Assembly: GCF_028765545.1 (NCBI RefSeq)
Contig: NZ_JARACP010000004.1
Location: 1-64,000 of the forward strand
Direction: 5' to 3'
Length of the DNA: 64,000 bases
Origin: Aliivibrio sp. S4MY1
GTDB taxonomy: Bacteria > Pseudomonadota > Gammaproteobacteria > Enterobacterales > Vibrionaceae
Position 1 is the first letter of the stretch. Each line of letters opens with the position of its first letter. The translations under genes and the position numbers were made by a program. This document shows positions 1 to 9,346 of this stretch, piece by piece. Below the pieces are notes generated by a model. It saw only the letters and a program-made list of their open reading frames with translations, was not told where the DNA came from and did no database searches.

Positions 1-2
1 CC

Positions 3-30
3 ATTTTATCCATTTAAGTTCCTGTGTCAA
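3..30 (-). promoter_or_regulatory. rRNA-type downstream promoter (P2-like), pointing left
   Basis: On the minus strand a perfect -35 TTGACA (positions 25-30) is followed after 16 bases by TAAAAT (3-8). It lies about 115 bp downstream of a second strong promoter, the same spacing as the tandem P1/P2 promoters of enterobacterial rRNA operons. I infer that an rRNA operon starts just left of the window. The rRNA itself is not in view. Confidence 0.5.
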
Positions 31-119
31 GTACTTATTTGAAACTAAATTTTTAACCATCATCCTGAACCAGATTGCTAACCCCTTATGGGACGGGCTC
101 TCCGTGTCAGTGAGGTCGC

Positions 120-180
120 ATTATAGAGAGTTCGATCACATTAGCAAGGGCTTTTTTAATAATATTCCAATTTTATGTTT
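120..180 (-). promoter_or_regulatory. rRNA-type upstream promoter (P1-like) with AT-rich upstream element
   Basis: Minus-strand TTGCTA (142-147), 16-base spacer, perfect TATAAT (120-125), then a GCGACCTC discriminator. A GC-rich discriminator after TATAAT is the hallmark of stringently controlled rrn P1 promoters. Positions 150-180 are strongly A+T-rich, as expected for an UP element. Together with the TTGACA promoter about 115 bp downstream this looks like the start of an rRNA operon reading out of the window, co-directional with replication from oriC. The assignment is inferred from promoter architecture only. Confidence 0.6.
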
Positions 181-269
181 TTATGGTTAAAGTCCATACA
201 ATTCAGTGTTAAATTAGCCTTAAAGACGCATTCTATTAACAGTTGATTATCATTTTAAGGGCATATAAT

Positions 270-815
270 ATGAATTCTCCATTACGAAGCTATAAATCTA
301 CCTTTCCTACTATTGGATCAAATACCTATATAGATATTTCATGTGTTCTAATTGGAGATATCACTATCGGTCAAAACTCTAGTGTTTGGCCTTTGGTTGT
401 AGCTAGAGGTGATGTAAATAGTATCTCTATCGGCGATAGATCTAATATTCAAGACGGTTCAGTTCTGCACGTTACGCATAAAAATACAGAAAACCCAAAA
501 GGAGCCCCATTACTTATTGGTAATGATGTCACTATTGGCCATAAAGTCATGTTGCATGGTTGCGTAATTGAAGATCGAGTTCTTGTTGGAATGGGAAGCA
601 TTATTCTAGACAACGCTTATATTGAAGCGGATGTAATGATTGGCGCTGGTAGTCTGGTTCCACCAAATAAACGGCTAGAAAGTGGCTACCTTTATATAGG
701 TAGCCCAGTTAAGCAAGTTCGCCCCCTATCTATAGAGGAAATAGCATCACTTAAAAAATCAGCATCAAATTACGTTGTATTTAAAAACGACTACATAGAA
801 GAAGAAACTAGCTGA
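270..815 (+). CDS. yrdA: gamma-class carbonic anhydrase-like hexapeptide protein YrdA
   Basis: Left-handed beta-helix protein of the gamma carbonic anhydrase family, a cytosolic trimer in relatives. The hexapeptide repeats are visible (IGDITIGQ, IGDRSNIQ, IGNDVTIG). Histidines in the expected zinc positions are H67/H70 (VLHVTH), H91 and H96 (IGHKVMLHG). At 181 aa it matches the E. coli protein in length. A longer reading from a TTG at 243 exists, but the ATG at 270 follows a TAAGG at 256-260 and matches the family start. Whether bacterial YrdA has real carbonic anhydrase activity is unsettled. Its stop overlaps the 3' end of the convergent DUF1488 gene by 8 bp. Confidence 0.9.
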   Translation: MNSPLRSYKSTFPTIGSNTYIDISCVLIGDITIGQNSSVWPLVVARGDVNSISIGDRSNIQDGSVLHVTHKNTENPKGAPLLIGNDVTIGHKVMLHGCVIEDRVLVGMGSIILDNAYIEADVMIGAGSLVPPNKRLESGYLYIGSPVKQVRPLSIEEIASLKKSASNYVVFKNDYIEEETS

Positions 816-1071
816 TTTCAATTTCTCCTGAAGCATTGAACTCTTCATCTTCGATCAATGCTTCAGCTGTATCTTCAATATCAAAACGCAACTGATTAAA
901 AATCTCACAGGCTTTCTCTTGACTGCAAACAGGTTCTCCGCTTTCTTCTTCAAGCCATGAGAATGAAACCAAACAATTAATTAAGTTTCCCATTTGTTGT
1001 GCTGAAAAACGCACACACTGGTTATCCAGATCTACGGTTAAATCATCTGAAAATAGAATCGATTGATTCAT
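808..1071 (-). CDS. DUF1488 family small protein
   Basis: An 87-residue acidic protein starting [10 protein letters not shown], resembling the DUF1488 proteins often encoded next to aroE in gammaproteobacteria. Function unknown. The ATG at 1069-1071 overlaps the aroE stop as TAATG, so it is almost certainly translationally coupled to aroE. A longer reading to 1140 lies wholly inside aroE and is not used. The 3' end overlaps the convergent yrdA by 8 bp. No signal peptide or membrane segment is seen. Confidence 0.8.
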   Translation of the reverse strand: MNQSILFSDDLTVDLDNQCVRFSAQQMGNLINCLVSFSWLEEESGEPVCSQEKACEIFNQLRFDIEDTAEALIEDEEFNASGEIEIS

Positions 1072-1892
1072 TACATACCTTCTAAGTTTTTTCGTAATTC
1101 GCGTAAAATTTGTTTGCTGCCTGGACGTAGCCCTCTCCACACAGTAAAACTTTCTGCAGCTTGACCAACTAACATACCTAACCCATCATAAGCTTGGTAA
1201 GCATCGTTTTCTAATGCCCATTGGTTAAAGATGGTTTTTCCTGAACCATACATCATGTCATAGCTAATCGCACCACCAGAGAATATAACAGGATCAATTT
1301 GAGGAAGCTCTCCAGATAAACTTGCAGATGTTGAATTAATAATGACATCAAAACTCTTATTAATGTCACTCATCTCTTTTGCTTCTATCCTTCCATAAGA
1401 AGAAAACAACCCTGCAAGTTGTTTTGCTTTTTCATAAGTTCGATTAACAAGCGTAATAGAAGCTGGGTTTTGCTTTAATAAAGGAAGAATGACACCACGA
1501 GCTGCGCCACCAGCACCAATTAATAAAATGTGTTTATCTTCTAAAGGTACTTGGTACTGCAATAAATCTTGAACTAACCCTTCGCCATCTGTGTTATCAC
1601 CTAAAATAATGCCATCATCCAATTTTTTAAGTGTATTTACGGCTCCTGCTAGTTTTGCTCTTTCGGTTAATTGATCGACAAACTGAAATGCTTCTTCTTT
1701 AAAAGGGACCGTTACATTACAGCCTTTCCCTTGTTGAGAAAAAAACGCGGTCACTGACTCAACAAAACCATTTATGGGTGCTTCAATTGCTGAATATTCT
1801 AAATTCTGCATTGTTTGACGAGCAAATAAGGTATGAATAAAAGGTGATTTACTGTGTTTAACCGGGTTACCAAAAACGGCATACTTATCCAT
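1071..1892 (-). CDS. aroE: shikimate dehydrogenase (NADP+)
   Basis: Reduces 3-dehydroshikimate to shikimate with NADPH, the fourth step of chorismate synthesis; cytosolic. The N-terminal shikimate-binding part has KHSKSP and NVTVPFKE (catalytic Lys), then NTDGEGL (catalytic Asp). The Rossmann part has GAGGAARG and the NADP-selecting NRTYEK. 273 aa is normal for AroE. The ATG at 1890-1892 is the only good start. It is followed, with a one-base stop/start overlap, by the DUF1488 gene. tsaC lies 71 bp upstream on the same strand, the common yrdC(tsaC)-aroE arrangement. Confidence 0.97.
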   Translation of the reverse strand: MDKYAVFGNPVKHSKSPFIHTLFARQTMQNLEYSAIEAPINGFVESVTAFFSQQGKGCNVTVPFKEEAFQFVDQLTERAKLAGAVNTLKKLDDGIILGDNTDGEGLVQDLLQYQVPLEDKHILLIGAGGAARGVILPLLKQNPASITLVNRTYEKAKQLAGLFSSYGRIEAKEMSDINKSFDVIINSTSASLSGELPQIDPVIFSGGAISYDMMYGSGKTIFNQWALENDAYQAYDGLGMLVGQAAESFTVWRGLRPGSKQILRELRKNLEGM

Positions 1893-1963
1893 GTGAAAAT
1901 ATTCCCTGCAATGAAAGCGCTAAATGATGTTAGTAACCTTACCTTAAACCTATCATTGATGCA

Positions 1964-2521
1964 TTACCCCTGGCGTAGCGTATTACCTGTTTTCGCATCA
2001 CGAATTTCGGTTGGTTGAGTGCGATTACCCACTTCCCCTTGAAAAATGACCACACCTGTATTTCCTAGTTGAGCTTCAACTTCGGCAACACTTCGACAAG
2101 GCTCTAATCCTGAAAGGTTAGCACTGGTTGAAGTAATAGGCTTACCGAATGCATTACAAATAGCTTTCACTTGAGAGTGACCCGTTACTCTGACAGCAAT
2201 ACTATTAAACTGCCCAGTAACTAAAGATAATGTGGTTTCTTTAACAGGAACAATCCAAGTGACAGGACCAGGCCATGACGCTTTAATGGCATTGACTTGA
2301 TCTTCTGTTAATTGTTCTAAATCGATATAAGGTAATAGTTGTTCAATAGATGCTGCAATTAAGATTAACCCTTTTTCTTTTGGTCTCTGTTTTACATCTA
2401 GCAATTTTAGCAAGGCTTGCTCATTATCAGGATCACAACCAACACCAAAAACACCTTCGGTCGGATAAGCGATAACATTCCCTATGTTCAAGGCCTCTAC
2501 GACTTGATTTAGATTCTTCAC
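1964..2521 (-). CDS. tsaC: threonylcarbamoyl-AMP synthase TsaC
   Basis: Makes threonylcarbamoyl-AMP from threonine, bicarbonate and ATP for the t6A modification at position 37 of ANN-decoding tRNAs. The YrdC/Sua5 fold is shown by [18 protein letters not shown] near the N-terminus, [11 protein letters not shown] and the STSANLSG motif. At 185 aa it is the short TsaC form without the Sua5 C-terminal domain. The start is a GTG (2519-2521), after a GAGAGTGG stretch; the reading gives the family N-terminus. It precedes aroE on the same strand. Confidence 0.95.
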   Translation of the reverse strand: MKNLNQVVEALNIGNVIAYPTEGVFGVGCDPDNEQALLKLLDVKQRPKEKGLILIAASIEQLLPYIDLEQLTEDQVNAIKASWPGPVTWIVPVKETTLSLVTGQFNSIAVRVTGHSQVKAICNAFGKPITSTSANLSGLEPCRSVAEVEAQLGNTGVVIFQGEVGNRTQPTEIRDAKTGNTLRQG

Positions 2522-2634
2522 ATTAATACCACTCTCTTCTATATGTTGTATCTATTCTATTGATCTACTCAAATCACACAACCGCTTTCCTTTTTTGAAT
2601 TGTCATCAATCATTAATAAGTTGAGCATTTCCTT

Positions 2635-2672
2635 ACGCAAACGTTTTCCTTAATAAAAAATAACCGTATAAT
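2635..2672 (+). promoter_or_regulatory. PurR operator and promoter of purEK
   Basis: The 16-mer ACGCAAACGTTTTCCT (2635-2650) fits the PurR consensus ANGCAANCGNTTNCNT at every fixed position. A perfect -10 TATAAT lies at 2667-2672. The operator covers where the -35 element would be; no good -35 hexamer is visible. Repression by PurR with hypoxanthine or guanine as corepressor is the known mechanism for purEK in E. coli and is inferred here. Confidence 0.88.
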
Positions 2673-2720
2673 GCAGATAACTTTTCTATATTGCCAATAT
2701 CTTTATTTAAGGAGTTCACA

Positions 2721-3206
2721 ATGAAAGTCGGTATTATCATGGGTTCAAAATCAGACTGGCCAACAATGAAACTGGCCGCTGAGATGCTTGACCGCTTTAA
2801 TGTGCCTTATGAGACAAAAGTAGTTTCTGCACACAGAACTCCTCAATTACTTGCCGATTATGCAACTCAAGCAAAAGATCGTGGCATTAAAGTAATTATC
2901 GCAGGAGCAGGCGGCGCTGCACACCTTCCAGGAATGGCAGCTGCATTCACAAGCGTTCCTGTTTTAGGTGTTCCAGTACAATCTCGCGCACTTAAAGGAA
3001 TGGATTCATTGCTTTCAATTGTGCAAATGCCAAAAGGTATTGCTGTTGGTACGCTTGCGATAGGTGAGGCGGGAGCTGCTAATGCGGGTATTCTTGCTGC
3101 TCAAATCATTGGAACATCAAACGAAGAAGTAATGGCTGCGGTTGAAGCTTTCCGTAAAGAACAAACTGAAATGGTGTTAGAGAACCCAGATCCATCAGAG
3201 GATTAA
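2721..3206 (+). CDS. purE: N5-carboxyaminoimidazole ribonucleotide mutase PurE
   Basis: Converts N5-CAIR to CAIR in de novo purine synthesis; class I PurE, an octamer in relatives. Motifs seen: GSKSDWPTM near the N-terminus, SAHRTP with the catalytic His, and [12 protein letters not shown]. The ATG at 2721 follows AAGGAG at 2709-2714 with ideal spacing. An in-frame upstream start at 2691 would add ten non-conserved residues and is rejected. 161 aa. purK begins 2 bp after its stop, so the pair is one operon under the PurR-type promoter at 2635-2672. Confidence 0.97.
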   Translation: MKVGIIMGSKSDWPTMKLAAEMLDRFNVPYETKVVSAHRTPQLLADYATQAKDRGIKVIIAGAGGAAHLPGMAAAFTSVPVLGVPVQSRALKGMDSLLSIVQMPKGIAVGTLAIGEAGAANAGILAAQIIGTSNEEVMAAVEAFRKEQTEMVLENPDPSED

Positions 3207-3208
3207 TC

Positions 3209-4321
3209 ATGAATGTTCTTATTTTAGGTTCAGGTCAATTAGCTCGAATGATGTCTTTAGCTAGTGCTCCACTGAATATTGATGTGATCGCTTATGATGT
3301 TAATAGCCAACAAATTGTACATCCATTAACCCAACAAACTATTGATTTATCATTAGAGCAAGCGATAAACAATGTTGATGTAATTACCGCTGAGTTTGAA
3401 CATATTCCTCATCATATTCTAGATATTTGCAGTATTAGTGGAAAATTCCAACCAACGCCTGATGCAATAAAGGCGGGGGGAGATCGTCGTCTTGAGAAAA
3501 AGTTATTAGACAATGCTCATGTTGCAAACGCCAAATACCATATCATCAATACCAAACAAGACTTTCTTAATGCTATCGATACTGTCGGGATCCCTATGGT
3601 TTTGAAAAGTGCCTTAGGTGGTTATGATGGAAAGGGTCAATGGCGCTTAAAAGATCTATCTCAAATTGATTCTATTTGGGAAGAAATGGATGAGCTAATC
3701 AAAAACTCTCCAGATCAAGCCATGGTTGCTGAACAATTTATTCCATTTAACCGTGAAGTTTCACTTATTGGTGCTCGTAATAAAAACGGTCAAATGGTGA
3801 CTTACCCACTGACGGAAAATGTTCATGTCGATGGAGTTCTGGCTTTATCAACCGCATTAGAAGGCACCAGTGAGTTACAAGAACAAGCCGATCGCATGTT
3901 TACCGCTATCGCAGATGAGCTTAATTATATCGGAGTGCTTGCTATTGAGTTTTTCGATGTAGGCGGAAAGTTACTTGTAAATGAAATCGCTCCACGAGTT
4001 CATAACTCTGGACATTGGACTCAGCAAGGTACTGATATTTGCCAATTTGAAATGCACATTCGAGCAGTATGCAACTTACCATTAACGGGTAATGAATTAC
4101 TTCGCTCAACAGCGATGATTAATATTTTAGGTGAAGATAGCTTACCAGATGAAATATTAACAATGCCGAATTGTCATATTCATTGGTATGGAAAAGAGAA
4201 GCGAGCAGGTAGGAAGATGGGGCATATCAATGTATGTGCTGAGTCCCCTGATATGCTACAAAAAGAGCTTTCTAAACTTGCGAATATTTTAGATAAACAA
4301 GCCTTTAAAGCCCTTTCTTAG
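3209..4321 (+). CDS. purK: N5-carboxyaminoimidazole ribonucleotide synthetase PurK
   Basis: ATP-grasp enzyme that carboxylates AIR with bicarbonate and ATP to give N5-CAIR, the PurE substrate. The N-terminal nucleotide fold starts [13 protein letters not shown]. The grasp region has [13 protein letters not shown] and the metal-binding end [15 protein letters not shown]. 370 aa, slightly longer than E. coli PurK. It starts 2 bp after purE. The palindrome at 4334-4364 follows its stop. Confidence 0.97.
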   Translation: MNVLILGSGQLARMMSLASAPLNIDVIAYDVNSQQIVHPLTQQTIDLSLEQAINNVDVITAEFEHIPHHILDICSISGKFQPTPDAIKAGGDRRLEKKLLDNAHVANAKYHIINTKQDFLNAIDTVGIPMVLKSALGGYDGKGQWRLKDLSQIDSIWEEMDELIKNSPDQAMVAEQFIPFNREVSLIGARNKNGQMVTYPLTENVHVDGVLALSTALEGTSELQEQADRMFTAIADELNYIGVLAIEFFDVGGKLLVNEIAPRVHNSGHWTQQGTDICQFEMHIRAVCNLPLTGNELLRSTAMINILGEDSLPDEILTMPNCHIHWYGKEKRAGRKMGHINVCAESPDMLQKELSKLANILDKQAFKALS

Positions 4322-4333
4322 ATCTTAAATAAT

Positions 4334-4364
4334 GAGTAACTTAATACTGATGATTAAGTTACTC
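4334..4364. terminator. stem-loop between convergent purK and yrdD
   Basis: A perfect 11-bp stem (GAGTAACTTAA / TTAAGTTACTC) with a 9-base loop fills the 46-bp gap between the ends of purK and yrdD. There is no clear run of T, so its strength as an intrinsic terminator is uncertain. Its place between converging genes suggests it serves both strands. Confidence 0.55.
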
Positions 4365-4367
4365 TGC

Positions 4368-4928
4368 TTAGCTCTGATCTTCGGCACACTTTTTATCTGC
4401 ACAAATAACTCGAACCCCTACTGCTGTTTCTTTTTTTAGCAGCAATTCAAAACCACATTTTTGGCAACACCCTTGTTGCGGTTCTAAATTAACAGCAAAA
4501 CGACAGGCCGGATAAGCATCACACGCATAAAATGATTTACCAAAACGTGACTGTTTTTCATGCAATAAGCCTTTTTTGCAACTCGGGCATTCAATCAACT
4601 CTTTTGGCTCTTCCTTTTTCTGCTCTAACGATTCAATGTGCGTACATATGGGATAAGTAGAACAACCGATAAACATGCCATATCGACCCTGCCTTAATAC
4701 TAACTCATTTTCACACTCAGGACATGGGATTCCCAGCTCTTTAACTATATGACCATCATTACTTTTTAATGGGCGAATATAGTCGCATTCAGGATAATTT
4801 TGGCACCCCAAAAATGGACCTCTTTTACCATAACGGATCATAAGTTCACCGCTACATTCCGGACAACTTTGATGCTCTAGCGCGTGTTCGTGAGCTTGAA
4901 ATAATTGCTTATCTATTTTCCCAGACAT
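4368..4928 (-). CDS. yrdD: topoisomerase I C-terminal zinc-ribbon repeat protein YrdD
   Basis: A 186-residue protein built of four zinc ribbons of the kind at the C-terminus of DNA topoisomerase I. Cysteine quartets lie near residues 22/25/42/48, 69/72/89/95, 114/117/136/142 and 155/158/176/181. It has no topoisomerase catalytic domain, so it is likely a nucleic-acid binder of unknown role. It is the last gene of the minus-strand set LysM-dprA-smg-yrdD, 9 bp after smg. The stand-alone form next to smg and dprA is conserved in gammaproteobacteria. Confidence 0.88.
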   Translation of the reverse strand: MSGKIDKQLFQAHEHALEHQSCPECSGELMIRYGKRGPFLGCQNYPECDYIRPLKSNDGHIVKELGIPCPECENELVLRQGRYGMFIGCSTYPICTHIESLEQKKEEPKELIECPSCKKGLLHEKQSRFGKSFYACDAYPACRFAVNLEPQQGCCQKCGFELLLKKETAVGVRVICADKKCAEDQS

Positions 4929-4937
4929 TCAAAAACC

Positions 4938-5411
4938 TTAATGCGTAATGCCTACATCTGCAGTATAAAGCAGCTCTTCCATCTGCGTATAAGCACTCTC
5001 TTGACCTGGAACATTGAACAACACCATTAGCACGACCCATTTCAAATCGTCCAAAGAAAGATCCTCTGTTTCTAATGCCATTACCTGTTCGATGACCATT
5101 TCTCTCGTTTCACTTGTCAGTACTTTAATTTGCTCTAAAAAAAGTAAAAAACCACGACAAGCAGTGTCAATTCCATCAATTTCTTGTTGAGTATACACGC
5201 GCATTGACGTTGATGTACTTGGTTCTATGTGCGTATAAGAGTCCGATTCTTGTAGACGAGCTAAGTCTTCTAACCAATCAAGTGCTTTATAAATAGCCTC
5301 TTGGTGAAAGCCTGCTTTTAATAATTCTTCTTCAAGTTTTTCTTGTTCTACGTTTAGTTCAACATCACTATGGATATATGTTTCAAATAGATACATAAGA
5401 ACATCCATCAT
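4938..5411 (-). CDS. smg: Smg family protein (DUF494)
   Basis: 157 aa, starting [16 protein letters not shown], nearly the E. coli Smg N-terminus. Function is not established; the gene is conserved between dprA and yrdD. The first ATG (5409-5411) follows GGAGGGG, which lies inside the last codons of dprA, 2 bp upstream, so expression is probably coupled to dprA. The second ATG one codon in is also possible. The protein is acidic and has no membrane segment. Confidence 0.92.
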   Translation of the reverse strand: MMDVLMYLFETYIHSDVELNVEQEKLEEELLKAGFHQEAIYKALDWLEDLARLQESDSYTHIEPSTSTSMRVYTQQEIDGIDTACRGFLLFLEQIKVLTSETREMVIEQVMALETEDLSLDDLKWVVLMVLFNVPGQESAYTQMEELLYTADVGITH

Positions 5412-5413
5412 GG

Positions 5414-6523
5414 CTAGCCCCTCCGCTTTTTAATGTAACCCCCTGGGACTGCAGCGATGAAACCTTGCAACTCTAATTCAAGTAATTGCATCATGATTTC
5501 ATGTACAGGCATCTGACACCGCTCTGCGATTATATCAACAGGCGTCGCCTCACTGCCTACGGTAGCGAACACTTCAGGAAATGGCAATTGTTCTGTGATA
5601 ACTTCTTGATCGAATAAGGACGGTTGGTGAGATATTGCACATTCAGTTAAAGCCCCAATTTCATCAAAAATATCTTCTGGAGATGAAACCAGTTTTGCTC
5701 CTGCTTTAATTAAGCTATTTGATCCTTGAGCCGTAGGGTTTTGAATCGACCCTGGAAGTGCAAAGACTTCTCGACCTTGTTCATTAGCATACCTTGCTGT
5801 AATCAGCGATCCTGAACGCTCAGCAGCTTCAACAACCAATACACCCGTCGAGAGTCCACTAATGATCCTATTTCGCCTGGGGAAATTATCAGCTCTTGGT
5901 GGTGTGTCAGGTCTAAACTCAGAAACCAAGGCGCCATTTTCACTCACTCGCTGAGCCAAGGCTCGGTGCTTAGCTGGGTATATCTTTTCTAGTCCAGAAC
6001 CAAGAACAGCAATGGTTTTTCCTTTTGCTTCTATTGCACCATGATGTGCATACCCATCCACACCTAACGCAAGACCACTGGTTACAACATAATTATGTTG
6101 AACAATTGAGCGAGCAAATTCTTTAGAGCAATCTAATCCTTCAAGACTGGCATTTCTACTCCCAACTATCGCAACTTGTGGTTCAGACAAACACAACGCA
6201 TCGCCCTTAACAAAAAGTACAGGAGGTGGAGCACTAATCTCAGACAACAACTTAGGGTATCTAGGATCGGTTAATGGCAAGATAGTATGATCAGAACTCT
6301 TTGCTTGCCAATTCAAACAGCTCTCAACTTGCTTATTCCCCATCTGTTTTAAATAAGTAATTTGAGATAGAGATAAGCCTAAAGCTTGTAACTGCTCATT
6401 ATTGTATTGCAGAATATTTTCAACTGAATCGACACTGAGTAAACGAGACATTACCTTCCCACCTACTCTAGGACAAAAGCATAAAGTTAACCAAGCCGAT
6501 AGATGATCTTCAGAAATGGGCAT
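5414..6523 (-). CDS. dprA: DNA processing protein DprA (Smf)
   Basis: Binds incoming single-stranded DNA and loads RecA during natural transformation. Layout: an N-terminal helical part (about 1-75), a Rossmann-like core with [34 protein letters not shown] and the [12 protein letters not shown] / SGSLITA motifs, then a winged-helix tail from about 310. 369 aa, intact. It lies between the LysM gene (8 bp) and smg (2 bp) in one operon. With comM at 20225-21751 this gives two competence DNA-processing proteins in the window. Confidence 0.95.
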   Translation of the reverse strand: MPISEDHLSAWLTLCFCPRVGGKVMSRLLSVDSVENILQYNNEQLQALGLSLSQITYLKQMGNKQVESCLNWQAKSSDHTILPLTDPRYPKLLSEISAPPPVLFVKGDALCLSEPQVAIVGSRNASLEGLDCSKEFARSIVQHNYVVTSGLALGVDGYAHHGAIEAKGKTIAVLGSGLEKIYPAKHRALAQRVSENGALVSEFRPDTPPRADNFPRRNRIISGLSTGVLVVEAAERSGSLITARYANEQGREVFALPGSIQNPTAQGSNSLIKAGAKLVSSPEDIFDEIGALTECAISHQPSLFDQEVITEQLPFPEVFATVGSEATPVDIIAERCQMPVHEIMMQLLELELQGFIAAVPGGYIKKRRG

Positions 6524-6531
6524 AACTTTAT

Positions 6532-7602
6532 TTATTCCTCATTAGGAGACACGGCTATAACGCCTTTGTGTATTGGCATTTCACTTTTTGTGATGAGTGC
6601 TAAGCTAAATTTTTCATAAGGTCTAATAACGATTAACTCACCAATTTCAGTCTGAGGCAGTTGAATACCTTTTTTCTTGGTGTCTTTATCCGTCTCATAG
6701 TAATACTCGCCTTTATTACCATTAACAATATTTCCTTTCTCTCTCAAAGAAAACATACTTCCTTGCAATAAGCCGTCATTACTTCCTTTATCTATCACCG
6801 CGACTTGATTAACCGCTAAGTATTCTCCACCATCAATTGAACCTAATATGGATACATCAATATCTATTGGTGCAGGCTGGGGATAAAAAGTTGTCGTTAA
6901 TTCTGTTTTTATTTCATCAGAAGAAATAGGTAAAACCACATCGTTAATTGCAATTTCTTGCTGCTGTTTAATGATTTTTAACCCGCTCATTCCTTCATTT
7001 CTTTCAGCTAACTCTGCAACACCTACAAGACGAAGAGCATAAGATGAGGCTTTATCGTCCTTACGCGAAAACTCATTAACGACTCGGTATATGCCCCATT
7101 CTTTATGTGATAACTCAGCATCCACGTACACCCTTTCACTTGCACTTAAAAATTTACGACCGTCACTAGTTCCTAGCACTCGGTAAGACGTTTCATAATT
7201 TATGTCGTCAATCAAACGATCGGACTGTAAATAGGGCACGACTAAGCTAGTCGGTAATGTAGGGACAGGCTCTTTCACTACCTTACGCACTTTAGGCGAC
7301 AATTTCTTAAGCGGCTTAAGACTTAATACTGGGCTTCCATTATGCCAAGTTAAGGTTAATTCATCCCCTGGGTAAATTAAGTGAGGATTATTTATACTGG
7401 GGTTAATTTTCCATAATTTTGGCCAAAACCAAGGACTATCTAAGAATAATGCCGAAATATCCCAGAGAGTATCCCCTTTCTTAACGGTATATTGCTCTGG
7501 ATAATCTTGTTTTAAAACCAGTTTATCGTCACTTGATATTGATGGTGATGAAAATAAAATAGCGCTAATTAATGATGAAAAAATGAGTGTTTTTTTTAAC
7601 AT
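6532..7602 (-). CDS. secreted LysM peptidoglycan-binding protein
   Basis: 356 aa with a signal peptide (hydrophobic core about residues 5-19, likely cleavage near SISS-DD) and one LysM domain at about 38-83 ([13 protein letters not shown] ... YPGDEL). The W-x-W-P-x-L-W pattern inside it is typical of the LysM proteins encoded beside dprA. The rest (about 110-356) has no domain I recognise. Presumably periplasmic and bound to murein. RBS AAGGA upstream of the ATG at 7600-7602. It is the first gene of the LysM-dprA-smg-yrdD operon and divergent from def. Confidence 0.85.
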   Translation of the reverse strand: MLKKTLIFSSLISAILFSSPSISSDDKLVLKQDYPEQYTVKKGDTLWDISALFLDSPWFWPKLWKINPSINNPHLIYPGDELTLTWHNGSPVLSLKPLKKLSPKVRKVVKEPVPTLPTSLVVPYLQSDRLIDDINYETSYRVLGTSDGRKFLSASERVYVDAELSHKEWGIYRVVNEFSRKDDKASSYALRLVGVAELAERNEGMSGLKIIKQQQEIAINDVVLPISSDEIKTELTTTFYPQPAPIDIDVSILGSIDGGEYLAVNQVAVIDKGSNDGLLQGSMFSLREKGNIVNGNKGEYYYETDKDTKKKGIQLPQTEIGELIVIRPYEKFSLALITKSEMPIHKGVIAVSPNEE

Positions 7603-7719
7603 GGTCCGCTTTCCTTGTCAGACATACCAACCGATGCTGTCATTTGCTCAATAAAATGTCTAGAATTGGAGCTATTAGGTTTATGCCGTTTTCGGCGCAG
7701 TTCAACATTTAGAGTAATT

Positions 7720-8229
7720 ATGGCTTTATTAGAAGTATTAACGTTTCCGGACGATCGTCTACGCACCGTAGCAAAACCGGTAGAAGCAGTAACACCTGAA
7801 ATCCAAAAGTTCATCGACGACATGATTGAAACCATGTACGACGAAGAAGGTATTGGCCTTGCTGCGACACAAGTTGATTTTCACCAACGTATTGTTGTGA
7901 TCGACGTATCTGACACACGCGATGAACCAATGGTTTTGATCAACCCAGTAATCACACAAAAAAGTGGCGATGATGGTATTGAAGAAGGTTGTTTATCTGT
8001 TCCTGGCGCAAAAGGAATGGTTCCTCGTTCTGCAGAAGTATCAGTAACGGCTCTTGATCGCGATGGCAAAGAATTTAGCTTTGATGCTGATGACTTATTA
8101 GCTATCTGCGTTCAGCACGAATTAGATCACCTTGATGGCAAACTTTTTGTTGATTACTTATCGCCGTTAAAGCGTAAGCGCATCAAAGAAAAGTTAGAGA
8201 AGATCAAAAAATTCAACGCTAAAAACTAG
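7720..8229 (+). CDS. def: peptide deformylase
   Basis: Removes the formyl group from the N-terminal Met of new proteins; cytosolic Fe(II) hydrolase. All three signature motifs are present: GIGLAATQ (about 44-51), EGCLS with the metal Cys, and QHELDHLDG with the two metal His and catalytic Glu. 169 aa. The ATG at 7720 gives the canonical [15 protein letters not shown] start; an in-frame start at 7615 would add 35 unrelated residues and is rejected. Followed by fmt, so it is the usual def-fmt pair. Confidence 0.97.
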   Translation: MALLEVLTFPDDRLRTVAKPVEAVTPEIQKFIDDMIETMYDEEGIGLAATQVDFHQRIVVIDVSDTRDEPMVLINPVITQKSGDDGIEEGCLSVPGAKGMVPRSAEVSVTALDRDGKEFSFDADDLLAICVQHELDHLDGKLFVDYLSPLKRKRIKEKLEKIKKFNAKN

Positions 8230-8236
8230 CCATAAC

Positions 8237-8270
8237 AATCCAAATAACTACTAAGCTATTTATTTGGATT
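8237..8270 (+). other. stem-loop between def and fmt
   Basis: A perfect 11-bp stem (AATCCAAATAA / TTATTTGGATT) with a 12-base loop lies in the 65-bp def-fmt gap. No T-run follows, so it looks more like an mRNA processing or stability hairpin than a terminator. Confidence 0.45.
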
Positions 8271-8294
8271 GATATTAGAGATACCGAGGTCAAC

Positions 8295-9242
8295 TTGAAT
8301 AAACCATTACGCATTATTTTTGCGGGCACGCCCGATTTTGCCGCTCGCCATTTATCTGCACTTATCTCCTCTCACCATGAAGTGATAGGCGTATACACTC
8401 AACCAGATCGTCCTGCAGGTCGTGGTAAAAAGCTAACTGCGAGTCCAGTTAAAGAATTGGCGCTTGAGCACAATATCCCAGTGTTCCAGCCTGAAAACTT
8501 TAAGAGTGACGAAGCAAAGCAAGAACTGGCTGACCAAAATGCAGATTTAATGGTTGTGGTTGCTTATGGCTTATTGCTACCACAAGCGGTGTTAGATACA
8601 CCAAGACAGGGTTGCATTAATGTTCATGGTTCTATTCTTCCTCGCTGGCGTGGTGCAGCTCCTATTCAACGCTCCATTTGGGCTGGTGATGCTGAAACAG
8701 GCGTAACCATTATGCAAATGGATATTGGTTTAGATACTGGCGACATGCTAAGCATTGCAACACTCCCAATTGAAGCAACAGATACCAGTGCGTCAATGTA
8801 CAATAAATTGGCTGAACTTGGTCCTGTTGCTCTTGTTGAATGTTTATCGACGATTGCTGACGGCACTGCTGTTGCTGAAAAGCAAAACGATGAACAGGCT
8901 AATTACGCGAAAAAACTCAGCAAAGAAGAAGCTAAGATTGATTGGACAATGGATGCAGAAGCGATTGAACGTTGTGTTCGTGCTTTTAATCCTTGGCCAA
9001 TGAGTCACTTCTCTGTTGAAGATAAAGCCATTAAAGTGTGGCAATCTCGTGTTGAAGAATACGCAGGAAATGCAACGCCAGGCACCATCATTCAAGCAGA
9101 TAAAACAGGAATTTATGTTGCCACTGGCTCAAATGCCATTGTATTTGAACAACTGCAAGTTCCTGGAAAAAAAGCAATGGGCGTTCAAGATATTTTGAAC
9201 TCTCGCAAAGAATGGTTTGAAGTGGGTAATACCCTTAACTAA
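8295..9242 (+). CDS. fmt: methionyl-tRNA formyltransferase
   Basis: Formylates initiator Met-tRNA using 10-formyl-THF. The N-terminal Rossmann domain starts [16 protein letters not shown]. The active site is [17 protein letters not shown] (catalytic His), with the tRNA-binding loop GRGKKL. The C-terminal OB-like domain starts near residue 205. 315 aa. The start is a rare TTG at 8295, supported by a GAGG four bases upstream and by alignment to the family N-terminus; no ATG is near. A stem-loop follows before rsmB. Confidence 0.96.
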   Translation: MNKPLRIIFAGTPDFAARHLSALISSHHEVIGVYTQPDRPAGRGKKLTASPVKELALEHNIPVFQPENFKSDEAKQELADQNADLMVVVAYGLLLPQAVLDTPRQGCINVHGSILPRWRGAAPIQRSIWAGDAETGVTIMQMDIGLDTGDMLSIATLPIEATDTSASMYNKLAELGPVALVECLSTIADGTAVAEKQNDEQANYAKKLSKEEAKIDWTMDAEAIERCVRAFNPWPMSHFSVEDKAIKVWQSRVEEYAGNATPGTIIQADKTGIYVATGSNAIVFEQLQVPGKKAMGVQDILNSRKEWFEVGNTLN

Positions 9243-9259
9243 TTCTTCAAAAATATAAA

Positions 9260-9288
9260 AAGGTGGCATAATTGCCACCTTACTTTTT
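9260..9288 (+). terminator. intrinsic terminator after fmt
   Basis: 9-bp stem AAGGTGGCA / TGCCACCTT with TAAT loop, followed by ACTTTTT. It sits between fmt and rsmB, genes usually co-transcribed in enterics, so here it may reduce or separate rsmB expression. Confidence 0.7.
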
Positions 9289-9346
9289 AAATGGCAAATA
9301 TCATATTTGCCTTTTTATTTTTGCCAACCATATTTTAGGTGATGAC

